Assembly: GCA_900315105.1 (NCBI GenBank)
Contig: OMXX01000066.1
Location: forward strand, 1-29,683
Reading direction: 5' to 3'
DNA from: an uncultured Prevotellaceae bacterium
GTDB taxonomy: Bacteria; Bacteroidota; Bacteroidia; Bacteroidales; Bacteroidaceae
Length of the DNA stretch: 29,683 nucleotides
The notes below the pieces were generated by a model. The model saw only the letters and a program-made list of their open reading frames with translations. It was not told where the DNA came from and searched no databases. This document shows positions 21,199-29,683 of this stretch, piece by piece. A program made the position numbers and the translations under genes. Numbering within the stretch: the first letter of the stretch is position 1; every line of letters starts with the position of its first letter.

Positions 21199-22143
21199 CT
21201 ATAGGATTGGAGTTTCTAAATATGGGGTGTATATAGCCATGATTGATACCATTGCTATTATTATCAGAGTTATGATGAATACGATGTTTGTCAGTTTTGT
21301 ATTTGTCAATGAGAAGTAATGGGCAGCCAATGGGCTAACCACAACAGCAAGCATCGTAAGAGTGTAGTCTGCGTATGCAGGTGCTATTGGTATGATTAGA
21401 GCAAAGAATATTGACAATGTTATGATAACGTCGTATAGGTTTCTTGTCTTTATCTTGTCCTTGTATGCCGTGCGCACGAAATGAATCCATCCGATAAGCA
21501 TTAGGATTATCAGAATGGCATAGCATACAAGATGCCCGACTTTTACGCTAGAATAATCAAACAGAACGGAAGCATCATGCAGAGGTGCGATGTGGAGCTT
21601 TATCCAATCGGTGTTTTCCTTATATACAAAATATGGGATTAAGGTCCAGTAGGGTAGTACGATACCCATAATTATAGCACTCACAGCCTTGAAAGATATG
21701 GCGTAGAGTGGCACGCATAGCAAAAAGATCACTATGGGAAGGAAATACAGGAACGGAGTCCAGATTATGCTTCCTATGCTTATAATGAGTGCTATGCAGA
21801 ATATGCTTGGCACCTCTTTCTTGTCCTTATAGCAGAAAAGAAGGAGGTATATGCACAGTCCTGTAAGTGTCTGAATAACTGTTGTCTGCCAGCGTACGGC
21901 TATGGTCGCCTGCATTGTGGCAAGCCATAGAAAAACGCATGACATCATTCTTGAACGTATTCTCAGAAGAGTGTTGCGAGTGTTCATCTCGGCTATGAGA
22001 TAGGTAGAAAAGCCTGTCAGCAAGAGTGGAATCCAAAGCTTTCTGGAAACCAATCCTGCTGCAAACCATATCAGTATGCTGATGATAGCCGATACTGGTA
22101 GGGATAATGAACTTTCTGCTACTCTATTCTGAAAACGTTTCAT
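21199..22143 (-). CDS. Polytopic membrane protein of unknown function, 314 aa
   Basis: Start set at ATG 22143 (MKRFQNRVAESSLSLPVSAI); the 20 codons upstream in the same frame are translated from a repeat array. About nine to ten hydrophobic segments, with short charged loops (AEMNTRNTLLRIRSRMM, VRTAYKDKIKTRNLYDVI). No catalytic motif recognised. It looks like the undescribed membrane proteins that travel with purD in Bacteroidales. It sits between purD (with the array between them) and yqaA (4-base gap), in one probable operon. Confidence 0.8.
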   Translation of the reverse strand: MKRFQNRVAESSLSLPVSAIISILIWFAAGLVSRKLWIPLLLTGFSTYLIAEMNTRNTLLRIRSRMMSCVFLWLATMQATIAVRWQTTVIQTLTGLCIYLLLFCYKDKKEVPSIFCIALIISIGSIIWTPFLYFLPIVIFLLCVPLYAISFKAVSAIIMGIVLPYWTLIPYFVYKENTDWIKLHIAPLHDASVLFDYSSVKVGHLVCYAILIILMLIGWIHFVRTAYKDKIKTRNLYDVIITLSIFFALIIPIAPAYADYTLTMLAVVVSPLAAHYFSLTNTKLTNIVFIITLIIIAMVSIMAIYTPYLETPIL

Positions 22144-22144
22144 G

Positions 22145-22224
22145 TTGAAAATTGAAAGTTGAAAATTGAAAAATTGAAAATGGTTGTGTGGTATAATTTT
22201 CAATTATCAATTTTCAATTGTCAA
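22145..22224. repeat. Mirrored 7-bp array between purD and the membrane-protein gene
   Basis: TTGAAAA-type units at 22145, 22152, 22159 and 22166 (a fifth, shifted by 1, at 22174); TTNTCAA units at 22197, 22204, 22211 and 22218. The common centre is 22184.5. It fills the whole gap between the purD stop (22227) and the next ATG (22143). Confidence 0.9.
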
Positions 22225-22226
22225 TT

Positions 22227-23495
22227 TTAAAGATCCTGTCCTATATCAGAACGGAAATACTTGTCCGTGAACTGAATCTTCTGTGCCTCGGCAAAGCTCT
22301 TCTGGAGAGCCTCTTCCTTGTTCTTGCCGTAAGAGCTAACAGCAATCACACGACCGCCGGCTGTTACAACCTGACCGTCCTTGGTCGCTGTACCTGCATG
22401 GAACACGATACTGCCCTCAACATCCTTGATGCCTGTGATTGGGTAGCCCTTTACATATTCCTGTGGATAGCCACCACTAACGAGCATTACACAAACAGCG
22501 GCACGCTCGTCAAATTCTATAGTACGCTTGTCGAGATCCTCGTTAGCAACACCCTCGAAGAGATCGACGATATCACTCTTAAGACGAAGCATAACGCTCT
22601 CAGTCTCAGGGTCTCCCATACGGCAGTTGTACTCAATTACCATAGGCTCACCATTCACGTTGATAAGACCGAAGAAGATAAATCCCTTATATACGATACC
22701 TTCCTTTGCAAGACCTTCTACGGTTGGACGGATGATGCGCTCGTTAACCTTCTTCATCCATTCCTTTGTAGCAAAAGGAACAGGTGTCACGCTACCCATA
22801 CCGCCTGTGTTGAGACCTGTGTCATGCTCTCCGATACGCTTGTAGTCCTTTGCCTCTGGAAGAATCTTGTAGTTCTTGCCGTCGGTAAGAACGAATACTG
22901 AGCACTCGATACCTGAGAGAAACTCCTCGATAACAACACGTGAAGAAGCGTTGCCGAACATACCGCCAAGCATTTCGCGTAGCTCTTTCTTTGCCTCCTC
23001 AAGATTGTCAATGATAAGAACTCCCTTACCTGCGCAAAGACCGTCTGCCTTCAGAACGTAAGGAGCCTTCAGAGTCTCAAGGAACTTACAACCCTCCTCT
23101 ACGTGATTGCCGTCGAATGTCTCGTAGGCAGCAGTAGGGATGTTGTGGCGCTTCATGAATGCCTTTGCGAAGTCCTTAGAGCCTTCGAGAACAGCACCTG
23201 CCTTTGAAGGGCCGATAACAGGAATGTTCTTTGTACGCTCGTCATTCAGGAGATTGTCGTAGATACCCTTTACCAATGGATCTTCAGGACCTACAACTAC
23301 CATATTTACGCCATTCTCAACAACGAAAGCCTTGATAGCCTCGAAGTCATCAGCCTTGATAGCTACGTTTTCACCAACCTCACCAGTTCCTGCGTTTCCA
23401 GGAGCGATGAAAAGTTTCTCACACTTTGCGCTCTGCGCAATCTTCCATGCCAAGGCATGCTCGCGGCCGCCTGAACCTAATAGTAATATTTTCAT
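22227..23495 (-). CDS. purD: Phosphoribosylamine--glycine ligase
   Basis: 422 residues, full length. N-terminal [14 protein letters not shown] (5-18), then the ATP-grasp domain: [45 protein letters not shown] and the metal-binding [10 protein letters not shown]. It makes glycinamide ribonucleotide from phosphoribosylamine, glycine and ATP in purine synthesis. ATG at 23495. It follows the peptidase gene after 77 bases of T-rich spacer. No purine-responsive element is visible upstream. Confidence 0.97.
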   Translation of the reverse strand: MKILLLGSGGREHALAWKIAQSAKCEKLFIAPGNAGTGEVGENVAIKADDFEAIKAFVVENGVNMVVVGPEDPLVKGIYDNLLNDERTKNIPVIGPSKAGAVLEGSKDFAKAFMKRHNIPTAAYETFDGNHVEEGCKFLETLKAPYVLKADGLCAGKGVLIIDNLEEAKKELREMLGGMFGNASSRVVIEEFLSGIECSVFVLTDGKNYKILPEAKDYKRIGEHDTGLNTGGMGSVTPVPFATKEWMKKVNERIIRPTVEGLAKEGIVYKGFIFFGLINVNGEPMVIEYNCRMGDPETESVMLRLKSDIVDLFEGVANEDLDKRTIEFDERAAVCVMLVSGGYPQEYVKGYPITGIKDVEGSIVFHAGTATKDGQVVTAGGRVIAVSSYGKNKEEALQKSFAEAQKIQFTDKYFRSDIGQDL

Positions 23496-23572
23496 ATAAG
23501 ATTTTCTTTGTTTTTTTTCTCTGTTTTCTCTTGCTTTTCTGGAATTTCCAGGTTCTCTAGATATTCTGGTTC

Positions 23573-25723
23573 CTACTTTAAGTAATCCTCAAAATACCTT
23601 GTTATCCTCTCATGCAGATGCACGCTCTTATGCCCTCTCATGTTATGCCCCTCGCCAGGGTAGGCGAAGAAATCGGGTTGTGTGCCAGCCTCGCTGCAGG
23701 CGTTAAGGAACATAAGGCAATGCTGCGGAACAACCGTTGGATCGTTCATTCCTGTTATTATCTGGAGTCTGCCTTTGAGATTCTTTGCTTTTTCGAGGAG
23801 TGATGTCTTCTTGTAGCCTTCTGGATTTGTTTCCGGAGTGTCCATATAGCGTTCGCCATACATTATCTCATACCATTTCCAGTCAATCACAGGACCACCA
23901 GCCACTCCTACCTTGAACACGTCAGGATAGTTTGTCATGAGTGATATCGTCATGAAACCTCCGAAGCTCCAACCATGAATACCAAGTCTGTCGGCATCTA
24001 CATATGGAAGTGATTTCAGATAGTTCACACCGCACATCTGATCCTTCATCTCCTCTTGCCCAAGCTGACGGAATGTGACCTGCTCAAACTCCTTTCCGCG
24101 ATTCTCTGAACCTCGGTTGTCAAGGATGAAAACTATATATCCTTTCTGAGCCATATAGGTTTCCCATGAACGTGAAGCCCAATGCCAAGAGGCATCTACG
24201 TTATGTGCATGAGGACCACCATATACATATACCACAGTAGGGTATTTCTTGTTTGCATCGAAATCCGCAGGGCGAACCATTCTCCAATACAAATCCGTTA
24301 CTCCGTCCGCAGCCTTTATCGTACCGTTGATATACTCCGGAACCTGATAGCCTTCCCACGGATTCTTTGCCGTGAGATAGCGTACGGGTTTCTTGTTTGT
24401 GGTAAAGAGAATGTCTATGTTATGCGGAACCTTAGGCTCTGAATATGAATCGGATATGTACAATCCAGATTCGCTCAATTTGCCTTTGTGCACGCCCTTG
24501 CCTTTGTCAACCATAGTGCGTTTCCCTGTCTCTATGTTCACGCTCCACAGGTTCATCTGAAGAGGATCTGCCTCGTTACTTCTTATGATAACGCTCTTTG
24601 TCTTTGCACAGAAACCGAGAATCTCATCAACTACAAAATTGCCCTTTGTAAGTTGCTTTAGGCTGATGTCTCCATTCACATTCCCGACATAGAGATGCAT
24701 ATATCCATCCTTCTGACTCCACAAAAGGAACTTCTGTTTGTTCCATGGAATGAAAGAGATAGGGTGCTGAGGCTCTACATACTTCTCATCCTTCTCTGTG
24801 TAGAGAGTGCGTATCTTATCTCCGTTCTCAGCAGAATATTCATCAAGCGAACAGTCATTCTGGTCGCGATTCAGTTCAAAGAGATAAATCTTCTTGCTGT
24901 CAGGTGACCACGCGATATTTGTAAAATACCTGTCTGTAGGATCTCCTGCATTAAGGTATATAGTCTTCTGGGAGTCAATGTCATAGATTCCGACTGTTAC
25001 CTTATGGCTCGTCATTCCAGCCATAGGGTATTTGTCCGGGTCATGCTTTGCCTCTCTCTGGAAGAGGTCAACCTGTGGATAGTCCTCCACCATACTCTGA
25101 TCCATACGGTAGAATGCCAGTTTCTTGCCATCCTCCGACCAGAAAGTTCCCTTTTCTATTCCGAATTCGTTCCTATGAACGCTCTGACCATATACTATCT
25201 CTCGGCTTCCGTCTGTTGAAAGCTGGGTAGTCTTACCATCAGCAGTACGCACATATAGATTATTGTTATCGAGGTATGCGTCTGCCTTGCTCTTGGCATT
25301 CCATTCCAGCGAGCCTTTCCTGTCCTGACTCCATACAAGTTTCTTTGCCTTGAAGTCGATAAGCATACGCTTTGTCTTGTTGCTTACAAGTACAAGCGAT
25401 TCGCCTGAATACGGGAATTTTGCAGAGAGAAGTGTCCTGACCACATCCTCGCCTTCAAGACCTGCCCATGTGTTGAGGTCGCTGAGGGTAAAGAGAGATG
25501 TCTCGGTAACTCTTGCTTTATCAACAACAGAAACATTCTCCACGTCAAGGTGTATGAATTCATCGCCCCACCATGTGGTGAAGCGATTCTCCGGTCGCAT
25601 CTTATTATAGTTCGTGCCACCGAAGTTCAGATCCTCCAACGTGAATAGTTTCTTATCCTGTGCCAGCATCATAGTTGCGGTTAGGAGAGTGAGGAGTAAT
25701 AGGAAAAGACGATTAATCCTCAT
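23573..25723 (-). CDS. Dipeptidyl peptidase IV family serine peptidase (S9B)
   Basis: Start set at ATG 25723 ([20 protein letters not shown], a signal peptide); the longer open frame upstream is antiparallel-free shadow of the methyltransferase gene. 716 residues, normal for DPP-IV. An N-terminal beta-propeller (~50-470) is followed by the alpha/beta-hydrolase domain. The triad is visible: Ser586 in GWSFGG, Asp661 in GMNDPT, His693 in GEGHNMRG. It releases Xaa-Pro dipeptides from oligopeptides in the periplasm or at the outer membrane, a main route of peptide use in oral and gut Bacteroidales. It overlaps the 3' end of the methyltransferase gene by 11 bases. A prolyl tripeptidyl peptidase specificity is possible. 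Confidence 0.93.
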   Translation of the reverse strand: MRINRLFLLLLTLLTATMMLAQDKKLFTLEDLNFGGTNYNKMRPENRFTTWWGDEFIHLDVENVSVVDKARVTETSLFTLSDLNTWAGLEGEDVVRTLLSAKFPYSGESLVLVSNKTKRMLIDFKAKKLVWSQDRKGSLEWNAKSKADAYLDNNNLYVRTADGKTTQLSTDGSREIVYGQSVHRNEFGIEKGTFWSEDGKKLAFYRMDQSMVEDYPQVDLFQREAKHDPDKYPMAGMTSHKVTVGIYDIDSQKTIYLNAGDPTDRYFTNIAWSPDSKKIYLFELNRDQNDCSLDEYSAENGDKIRTLYTEKDEKYVEPQHPISFIPWNKQKFLLWSQKDGYMHLYVGNVNGDISLKQLTKGNFVVDEILGFCAKTKSVIIRSNEADPLQMNLWSVNIETGKRTMVDKGKGVHKGKLSESGLYISDSYSEPKVPHNIDILFTTNKKPVRYLTAKNPWEGYQVPEYINGTIKAADGVTDLYWRMVRPADFDANKKYPTVVYVYGGPHAHNVDASWHWASRSWETYMAQKGYIVFILDNRGSENRGKEFEQVTFRQLGQEEMKDQMCGVNYLKSLPYVDADRLGIHGWSFGGFMTISLMTNYPDVFKVGVAGGPVIDWKWYEIMYGERYMDTPETNPEGYKKTSLLEKAKNLKGRLQIITGMNDPTVVPQHCLMFLNACSEAGTQPDFFAYPGEGHNMRGHKSVHLHERITRYFEDYLK

Positions 25724-27230
25724 CGTCGTCAAGGAAGTCGTTTCCGAATTTTCCATTGCGCTTGCCGCCTTTGCCTCCCTTGAAATCGTCACGCTTGCCG
25801 AATGGCTTTCTGCTCTTGCGCTCATCACGATCAGACTTCTTGCCACCCTTCTTGCGGTCGCCGTTATCACGGTCCTCACGCTTGAAGTTCTTGCGCTCCC
25901 TGTGTTCGCGTTCCTGCTTCTCAGCCTCACGACGACGCTCCAGAGACAGGAACTTGAATGAGCGAATGTCCTGCTCTTCGTTCTCTTCCTGCTCGTCAAG
26001 GCGTTGCTTGAACTCACGATTCTTCTTGAATCTGTGCTTCTCTGCCATCTTCTTCTTCTCTTCCTCGGTCTTCACAATGCCACCCTCGGCACGGAAATCG
26101 CTGAAACGGCCGTTGAACAGACAGTATTTTCTCAACTCGCATTCAAGTGAACCGTTGTAGAGAGGAATCTTGATGCTTGGCTTCAGACGAATCTGCTCAA
26201 AGCATTCCTGACGATAGCTCAGAACCCATGCCTCATTATCCTTGAAGCAGTTCTTCAGCTTGTCGCCAATCATCTTGTATGTTGCCAAGAGGTTAGGGGT
26301 TGAGATACGCTCTCCGTATGGTGGATTTGTAACCATGATAGCCTTCTCCTTTGGCTGTTTGAAGTCGGCAAAGTCTGCCTGCTCTATAATAACATCCTTG
26401 CTAAGACCCGCAGCACGAACATTGAGAGCTGCTGTATTAACAGCCTTCATGTCAATATCATAGCCGTAGATCTTATGCTCGAACTCACGCTCTCTTGAAT
26501 CGTCGTTGTATATCTCGTCGAAGAGGTCGGCATCAAAGTCTGGCCATTTCTCGAAGGCGAACTCCTTGCGGAATACACCTGGGGATATGTTGCGGGCAAT
26601 AAGTGCTGCCTCCACCACAAGTGTTCCTGAACCGCACATAGGGTCGATGAAATCTGTCTCACCCCTCCATCCTGTCATAAGGATTATTCCGGCAGCAAGA
26701 ACCTCGTTCAGAGGTGCCTCTACGCTCTCCTGACGATAGCCACGGCGATGCAATGACTCGCCACTTGAGTCGAGGGCAACGGTAGCCTCGTTTTCCGAGA
26801 TGTGAATATTGATGCGGATGTCAGGATTGGCTACAGATATGTTCGGACGTTCGCCTGTCTTCTCACGGAACTGATCCACGATGGCATCTTTCACCTTGTA
26901 GGTCACGAAGCGTGAGTTGCGGAAATTCTCTGAATAAACTACAGAATCCACTGAGAAAGTCTTTCCCTTCCCGATATATTCGCTCCAGTCAATCTCCTGC
27001 ACTTTCTCATACATATCCTCTGCCGATGAAGCCGTAAAGGTGGCTATAGGCTTGAGGATTCTGATTGCTGTATGCAATTGGAAATTCGCACGGTACATCA
27101 TCTCCTTGTCGCCGGTGAAGCTTACCATGCGGTTCCCCTTTTCTATGTTCTTGGCACCGAGTTCTGTCAACTCCTGAGCCAGCACTTCTTCAAGACCCAT
27201 GAAGGTCTTTGCTATCATTTTAAATTCCAT
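25713..27230 (-). CDS. rlmL: THUMP-domain class I rRNA (guanine-N2) methyltransferase, RlmL/RlmK-like N-domain type, with a charged tail
   Basis: Start set at ATG 27230 (MEFKMIAKTFMGLEEVLAQE); ATGs at 27236 and 27254 are possible but deeper in the overlap with the serine acetyltransferase. 505 residues. A THUMP domain (~45-155) leads to a methyltransferase fold with the SAM motif DPMCGSG (196-202) and the catalytic NPPYG (302-306), as in enzymes that make m2G on 23S rRNA. The last ~110 residues are extremely rich in Lys, Arg, Glu and Asp (KREDRDNGDRKKGGKKSDRD type), a disordered RNA-binding-like tail ending DFLDDDED. Its 3' end overlaps the start of the peptidase gene. The symbol is by similarity. 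Confidence 0.88.
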   Translation of the reverse strand: MEFKMIAKTFMGLEEVLAQELTELGAKNIEKGNRMVSFTGDKEMMYRANFQLHTAIRILKPIATFTASSAEDMYEKVQEIDWSEYIGKGKTFSVDSVVYSENFRNSRFVTYKVKDAIVDQFREKTGERPNISVANPDIRINIHISENEATVALDSSGESLHRRGYRQESVEAPLNEVLAAGIILMTGWRGETDFIDPMCGSGTLVVEAALIARNISPGVFRKEFAFEKWPDFDADLFDEIYNDDSREREFEHKIYGYDIDMKAVNTAALNVRAAGLSKDVIIEQADFADFKQPKEKAIMVTNPPYGERISTPNLLATYKMIGDKLKNCFKDNEAWVLSYRQECFEQIRLKPSIKIPLYNGSLECELRKYCLFNGRFSDFRAEGGIVKTEEEKKKMAEKHRFKKNREFKQRLDEQEENEEQDIRSFKFLSLERRREAEKQEREHRERKNFKREDRDNGDRKKGGKKSDRDERKSRKPFGKRDDFKGGKGGKRNGKFGNDFLDDDED

Positions 27231-28161
27231 ATCCATTAAGGTTTGTTCCCGCATTGTCGCGGAAACTCTTGTAAATCTTTGTATTTGGTGCTACATTCTC
27301 GGTAATCCAGATATTTGCGCCTATCACGCATCCCTTTCCTATCGTTATTCTTCCGAGTATTGTAGCATTACTGTAAACTATCACATCATCCTCAAGAATC
27401 GGGTGGCGAGGTATTCCCTTTATCGGGTTGCCGTTCTCGTCAAGAGGGAAGCTCAATGCACCAAGCGTTACGCCTTGGTACAGCTTTACGTTGTCTCCGA
27501 TGATACACGTCGCGCCTATCACTACGCCTGTTCCGTGGTCAATAGTGAAGTGATGACCTATTGTAGCTGCCGGATGTATGTCGATACCTGTCTCTGAATG
27601 GGCAAGCTCTGAAATCATACGTGGGATGAGAGGCACGCCAAGAACGTGGAGCTCATGGGCAATACGGTAGTTCACCAGAGCCTTTATTACAGGGTAGCAA
27701 GATATTATCTCGCCAAAGTTCACAGCTGCCGGGTCTCCGTTATATGCAGCCTCGATATCTGTAGCGAGTGTCTTGCGAATCTCTGGAAGTCGTTCTATAA
27801 GCTGGTTAGTTATCTCTCTCGCTTTCTTTTGCAAGCAGTTATCATCAGTACAGTCTTTGTCGTCATCGCAATCCTCATCTGCAAAGCACAGTCCTGCCAT
27901 TATCTGTTGGCAGAGCAGTTTATGCATTCTCTCAAGGTCAATGCCGATATGATATGGGAGGGTGTGCCTGTTGACCGATGACTGGCCATAATAGCCGGGG
28001 AATAATATACCACGGGCAAGCTGTATGATTTCTGATAATGCATCTCCTGAAGGCAGAGGGTTGCCTTCCTGATGCTGGTGGAACAGACCTTTCAGCGACT
28101 CGCTGTCTGAAAGTCGGCTCACAGTCTCGATGAGCGTCTTATTTGTACTTGATGGTGCCAT
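27220..28161 (-). CDS. cysE: Serine O-acetyltransferase
   Basis: Start set at ATG 28161 (MAPSSTNKTLIETVSRLSDS); upstream in-frame codons read into the promoter and into the divergent gene. 313 residues, EpsC/CysE type. The helical N-terminal domain leads to the hexapeptide-repeat left-handed helix: GIDIHPAATIGHHFTIDHGT (catalytic His), GVVIGATCIIGDNVKLYQGV, GKGCVIGANIWIT. It acetylates L-serine with acetyl-CoA, the first step to cysteine. A short acidic, cysteine-rich insert (CDDDKDCTDDNC) sits at ~109-120, between the two domains. First gene of the long minus-strand unit down to yqaA; the stop overlaps the methyltransferase start. Confidence 0.93.
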   Translation of the reverse strand: MAPSSTNKTLIETVSRLSDSESLKGLFHQHQEGNPLPSGDALSEIIQLARGILFPGYYGQSSVNRHTLPYHIGIDLERMHKLLCQQIMAGLCFADEDCDDDKDCTDDNCLQKKAREITNQLIERLPEIRKTLATDIEAAYNGDPAAVNFGEIISCYPVIKALVNYRIAHELHVLGVPLIPRMISELAHSETGIDIHPAATIGHHFTIDHGTGVVIGATCIIGDNVKLYQGVTLGALSFPLDENGNPIKGIPRHPILEDDVIVYSNATILGRITIGKGCVIGANIWITENVAPNTKIYKSFRDNAGTNLNGYGI

Positions 28162-28259
28162 CCTTTTTGTTGTGTCAATAAATTTGAGTGCTTTATTCGC
28201 ACTAAGGCAAAAGCGCATGTTACCCCATGAGGTTAGCGCGCGTAATTTATATTTGTCTG

Positions 28260-28267
28260 CAAAATTA
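28260..28267 (-). promoter_or_regulatory. -7 box of the cysE operon
   Basis: TAATTTTG on the minus strand, a perfect TAnnTTTG. Expected start near 28253, leaving a ~90-base leader with GCGC and ACC/GGT dyads before the ATG at 28161. Confidence 0.65.
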
Positions 28268-28320
28268 ATAAAATAACTGAAAAATAAAGAACTTTCATAG
28301 AAAAAAATAATAAAAAGTAG

Positions 28321-28328
28321 TACCTTTG
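28321..28328 (+). promoter_or_regulatory. -7 box of the divergent membrane-protein gene; near-leaderless
   Basis: TACCTTTG, a perfect TAnnTTTG followed by CATTCGTA and the ATG at 28337. A weak TTTC lies ~22 bases upstream. Transcription would start 2-6 bases before the ATG. Confidence 0.7.
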
Positions 28329-28336
28329 CATTCGTA

Positions 28337-29323
28337 ATGAGCAAAAAAGCACAGAATTTTTTTCTACTCTTCGGACTTTCTGTCCTTGGAGTCATGGTAT
28401 ATCAGCTTGACTATCAGGAGGCATGGCAGGGTATGTGTCATGCAGGATATTGGTTCGTCGCCGTTGTCGTTCTATGGGCATTTCTCTATATCTTCAATGC
28501 CTCTGCATGGTATATAATAATCCGTTCCGACGGTAGTCCTGAGACTCGCACTCTCTCATTCTCCTACATCTATCGCCTTACGGTTTCCGGTTTTGCACTT
28601 AACTATGCCACCCCTGGAGGCCTTATGGGCGGAGAGCCTTACCGCATCATGTCTATCTCTCCATTCATAGGAAAGGCAAAGGCTTCCTCATCGGTCATCC
28701 TATATGCTATGACCCACATGTTCAGCCATTTCTGGTTCTGGGCAATAAGTATCATTCTCTTTCTTGTCACCCAGACCTTGACAACCAATCTCGCCATACT
28801 CCTTGCCCTTTGCACAGGCTTCTGTATCCTCGGACTTTGGTTCTTTATGGCTGGCTATCGTAAAGGCTTGGCAAATAGAATGTTGTCTATTGCCCGTCAT
28901 ATCCCTGTTCTAAAGAAATGGGCGCGTCCTTTTGTGGAATCTCACAAGGAACAGCTTGACACAATTGATAGCCAAATCTCAGCCCTTCATGCTCAGAATC
29001 CAAAGACCTTCGTAACGGCTGTTCTCCTTGAACTTGTCTGCCGAATTGTTTCTTCCTTGGAGATTTATTTCATCCTCCTTGTCCTTATGCCCGAGGTAAG
29101 TTTCATACAATGTATTCTTATTCTTGCCTTCACCTCCCTCTTTGCCAATCTCCTCTTCTTCATTCCCCTTCAGTTAGGGGGTAGGGAAGGAGGCTTCCTT
29201 ATGTCGATAACCGCTTTCGGCATATCATCCGGAAGTGCCGCTTTTGTTGCCCTCATGGTGCGTCTTCGAGAGCTCATCTGGACGGCAATAGGCCTCGCGC
29301 TTATCAAGTTCAGCGGAAAGTAA
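28337..29323 (+). CDS. Flippase-like membrane protein (UPF0104 / LPG-synthase transmembrane type)
   Basis: 328 residues with about eight to nine membrane segments. The family marks are NASAWYIIIRSDGS, LTVSGFALNYATPGGLMGGEPYRI (polar, Gly/Pro-rich membrane motif), and FIPLQLGGREGGFLMSITAF near the C-terminus. These are the flippase-domain proteins related to the membrane half of MprF/YbhN; partners or substrates are lipids or lipid-linked sugars, and there is no lysyl-transfer domain here. It starts at ATG 28337, divergent from cysE, with almost no leader. TAA at 29321-29323, which lies inside a 21-bp repeat. No terminator of classic form follows. Confidence 0.88.
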   Translation: MSKKAQNFFLLFGLSVLGVMVYQLDYQEAWQGMCHAGYWFVAVVVLWAFLYIFNASAWYIIIRSDGSPETRTLSFSYIYRLTVSGFALNYATPGGLMGGEPYRIMSISPFIGKAKASSSVILYAMTHMFSHFWFWAISIILFLVTQTLTTNLAILLALCTGFCILGLWFFMAGYRKGLANRMLSIARHIPVLKKWARPFVESHKEQLDTIDSQISALHAQNPKTFVTAVLLELVCRIVSSLEIYFILLVLMPEVSFIQCILILAFTSLFANLLFFIPLQLGGREGGFLMSITAFGISSGSAAFVALMVRLRELIWTAIGLALIKFSGK

Positions 29324-29377
29324 ATTCCTTCTTTGGGAAAGTAAATCTTCTTTTCTGGAAAGTAAATTGAAAGTAAA
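29315..29377 (+). repeat. 21-bp tandem repeat overlapping the stop codon, three units
   Basis: GGAAAGTAAAT starts at 29315, 29336 and 29357 (period 21), and degenerate AGTAAAT copies follow to ~29395. The first unit supplies the last two codons and the TAA of the membrane-protein gene. A GGCAGC-AA-GCTGC hairpin follows (~29395-29408), also seen at 20507. Confidence 0.75.
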
Positions 29378-29425
29378 TTATATTCAGTAAATTCTGGCAG
29401 CAAGCTGCTTTTAACACCTCGCTAT

Positions 29426-29536
29426 TTGCTTTCGCCATCTAAAAAAACAGGATAAAACCAATAAAAACAGATAAAAACAAAATGTTTTATTTTGTGTTCT
29501 TTTGTTTTAATTGGTTTTTCTAAATGGCGAAAGCAA
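29426..29536. repeat. Mirrored 10-bp array with perfect 13-bp outer arms
   Basis: The outer arms TTGCTTTCGCCAT (29426-29438) and its complement (29524-29536) are perfect. Between them, AAAAC units have their C at 29448, 29458, 29468 and 29478; their complements have G at 29484, 29494, 29504 and 29514. Every pair is centred on 29481. Confidence 0.85.
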
Positions 29537-29549
29537 CTAATTATTAACT

Positions 29550-29673
29550 AAACGCAAAGTCGCAAAGATTTTATCTGAACACGGAAAATACAGAATAAAC
29601 GAAGGCCTTCGTTTCTTTCGTGCATTTCGTGTTCGTAAAAAGAAAACCTCTGTATCTCTGCGGCTCTGCGTTT
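29550..29673. repeat. Long dyad centred on a perfect 18-bp palindrome, GAACACGGAAAA family
   Basis: The centre is AAACGAAGGCCTTCGTTT (29597-29614). GAACAC (29577) pairs with GTGTTC (29629). AAACGCAAAG/CGCAAAGA (from 29550) pairs with TCTCTGCG/CTCTGCGTTT (to 29673) after a small asymmetric shift. Related sequence (TTGACCACGGAAAAC) bounds the element at 2061-2394. No gene from 29324 to the end. Confidence 0.75.
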
Positions 29674-29683
29674 GAAATATATT

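Noticed and set aside
22218..22901. 227-residue plus-strand frame over purD
   Set aside because: Antisense shadow of purD; no recognisable protein pattern.
25724..26017. 98-residue N-terminal extension of the DPP-IV frame
   Set aside because: It lies inside the methyltransferase gene; a perfect signal peptide begins at 25723.
28162..28395. N-terminal extension of serine acetyltransferase
   Set aside because: It covers the divergent promoters and the start of the plus-strand gene and is not family sequence.

Overview
The window looks like chromosomal DNA from a Bacteroidales bacterium, most likely Prevotella or Segatella. Three things suggest this: Bacteroidetes promoters (a TAnnTTTG -7 box and a poor -35), a BspA-like leucine-rich surface protein with a sorting-type C-terminal tail, and a menaquinone and housekeeping gene set typical of that order. 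Most genes are on the minus strand.

Layout. 1-1805: the 3' end of a BspA-like gene, a 54-codon acidic peptide gene and a terminator. 1806-2500: a gene-free stretch packed with hairpins and mirrored repeat arrays. 2501-2970: a VapD-type Cas2-like RNase gene preceded by a 59-codon partner gene. 3388-7717 (minus): an N-acetylmuramoyl-L-alanine amidase with a long Gln-rich repeat, an MCE/MlaD-type lipid-transport protein, and dnaA. 7793-8275: an isolated C-terminal piece of a class II (B12-dependent) ribonucleotide reductase, followed by three tandem 80-bp repeats. 8702-9822 (plus): three small exported or hypothetical genes, one with a frame break at a run of nine A. 10198-15066 (minus): menD-menB-menC-menE. 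15157-15383 (minus): a structured RNA that resembles 6S RNA. 15436-20089 (minus): a large DUF2723 membrane protein, a polysaccharide deacetylase and an unknown protein, in overlapping reading frames. 20760-28161 (minus): serine acetyltransferase, an RlmL-type rRNA methyltransferase, dipeptidyl peptidase IV, purD, a polytopic membrane protein and a YqaA/DedA-like protein, probably one operon. 28337-29323 (plus): a flippase-like UPF0104/LPG-synthase membrane protein, divergent and almost leaderless.

The most unusual feature is in the spacers. At least a dozen intergenic regions hold the same architecture built from unrelated sequences. A short unit (7, 8, 9, 10, 11 or 12 bp period) is repeated about four or five times in one orientation and then about the same number of times in the opposite orientation, with unit positions mirrored about one centre to within 0-1 bp. 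The core of each unit is complementary between arms, but the spacer bases between cores often are not. Several arrays fill the whole gap between a stop codon and the next start codon, and some run into the ends of coding sequences (menC, menD). I know of no description of this as one family, and it is the main candidate here for an undescribed system.

Start codons were moved inward from the longest open frame for the amidase, menE, menB, menD, deacetylase-operon ORF, membrane protein, DPP-IV, RlmL and serine acetyltransferase genes, because the extra N-terminal residues are encoded by repeats or by overlapping genes. No tRNA, rRNA, CRISPR array, transposase or phage gene was seen.
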